Below are positions 63,535 through 64,000 of a stretch of DNA of 64,000 nt, in pieces. Numbering within the stretch: the stretch's first letter is position 1; the number at the start of each line of letters is the position of its first letter. The notes under the pieces were generated by a model. That model was given only the letters and a program-made list of their open reading frames with translations. It did no database searches and was not told the DNA's origin. The DNA comes from Trebonia kvetii (GTDB lineage Bacteria > Actinomycetota > Actinomycetes > Streptosporangiales > Streptosporangiaceae), in the NCBI RefSeq assembly GCF_007827045.1, contig NZ_RPFW01000001.1, forward strand, positions 124,001 to 188,000. The letters run 5' to 3'. Position numbers and translations under genes: made by a program.

Positions 63535-64000
63535 ATGCCCAGCCCAGATGATGATCCGCTGCCAGAAGCGGTCGCGCTTGTCGAAGGGGCCATGGCCGCG
63601 GGGCTGAGACTGCGGCTGCTCGGCGGGCTCGGCGTGCGGGTGCTCTGCCCGGACTTCCCGCCTCGCCCGCACCGGGACATCGACTTCGCCTGCGCGGGCA
63701 AGGGACGGCGCGACATCGCCGCCTTCCTCGAGAGGAGCGGCTGCCAGCCCGACAAGGCGTTCAACGCGCTCAACGGCGACTGGCAGATGTACTTCATCGC
63801 ACCGTCGGGGCTGCCGGTCGACGTCATGGTCGACCGGCTCGTCATGTGCCACACGCTGGACCTCCGTCCCTCCCTCGGCAACTCCTCGCTCACCCTGGAC
63901 CCGGCCGACCTGCTGCTGTCCAAGCTGCAGATCTTCGAGCTGAACGCGAAGGACGCGCGCGACATCACGCAGCTGCTTTCCGGTGTCCCCGTCGGCGACG
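63535..64000 (+). CDS. Nucleotidyltransferase-fold protein (AbiEii-like), 3' end outside the window
   Basis: The frame from ATG 63535 (AGGAGCTGCCC upstream) is open to the window end, 155 residues. Pattern: LRLLGGLGVRVLCPDFPPRP, then HRDIDF (DxD-type metal motif), GLPVDVMVDRL and DPADLLLSKLQIFELNAKDARDITQ, as in AbiEii/MenT-like or other minimal nucleotidyltransferases. No toxin-antitoxin partner can be seen since the sequence stops. Minus-strand frames here are weaker. It is preceded by a 155-nt gap after the GMC gene. Confidence 0.65.
   Translation, partial: MPSPDDDPLPEAVALVEGAMAAGLRLRLLGGLGVRVLCPDFPPRPHRDIDFACAGKGRRDIAAFLERSGCQPDKAFNALNGDWQMYFIAPSGLPVDVMVDRLVMCHTLDLRPSLGNSSLTLDPADLLLSKLQIFELNAKDARDITQLLSGVPVGD

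Overview
The window is very GC-rich DNA with dense genes, frequent GTG/TTG starts and many start/stop overlaps. Gene content points to an actinomycete: a mycothiol-type Mca/MshB deacetylase, class I PPK2, a LigC-type ligase with a LigD-like polymerase, a urease operon without ureE, and an FxSxx-COOH (Fxs) peptide cluster. A Streptosporangiales/Streptomyces-like bacterium is a reasonable guess, but nothing here fixes the genus. No tRNA, rRNA, CRISPR array or insertion sequence was recognised.

Layout. 0.1-6.05 kb: an intact MacB-type ABC exporter pair surrounded by damaged genes (a secreted protein with an in-frame stop, a frameshifted DUF5666-like gene, a frameshifted response regulator and sensor kinase, and an orphan tail of a sugar-ABC ATPase). 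6.1-13.7 kb: fumarase, a flavin disulfide oxidoreductase, an SDR, a secreted phosphoesterase-propeller protein and an enoyl-CoA hydratase. 13.9-22.6 kb: energy and sugar metabolism (ppk2, malQ, pgi-gnd-zwf, a lipid-kinase homologue). 23.0-28.4 kb: an NfeD-like/flotillin pair, a small membrane protein, a mycothiol-type deacetylase, a coiled-coil protein and an alpha/beta hydrolase.

28.5-37.4 kb (minus strand) is the most unusual part: fxsA (58-residue precursor ending F-N-S-S-I, too small for routine gene calling), fxsB (radical SAM/SPASM fused to an HExxH domain), an AAC(3)-like acetyltransferase, fxsC (TIR-like) and fxsT (MinD-like ATPase + TIR-like + NB-ARC + TPR). The family is named in domain databases, but to my knowledge its biological role is unsettled. 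The set combines a modified peptide with two TIR-like proteins and an NLR-like ATPase, and no transporter is visible.

37.7-45.3 kb: a DapF-like epimerase, a NUDIX-like protein, a non-coding cluster of DnaA-box-like sites, a DUF4282 protein, a BNR-propeller/MoaD-like pair, an SDR and a ligase/polymerase pair. 45.4-50.3 kb: ureABC-ureF-ureG-ureD, tightly overlapped. 50.3-58.1 kb: SMP-30 lactonase, glpK, a TetR/MFS divergent pair with two matching operators, glpD and a TSUP permease. 58.3-64 kb: a Pth2-like protein, a second NB-ARC/TPR protein, a choline-dehydrogenase-like GMC oxidoreductase and the start of a nucleotidyltransferase-like gene cut by the window end.

Between genes there is a recurrent modular repeat: a hairpin with core CGATGGC/GCCATCGTATCG, then a G/C-tract palindrome, sometimes then a GTGCGGGC hairpin. 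A separate ~28-bp repeat occurs in two intergenic places and also inside ureF.
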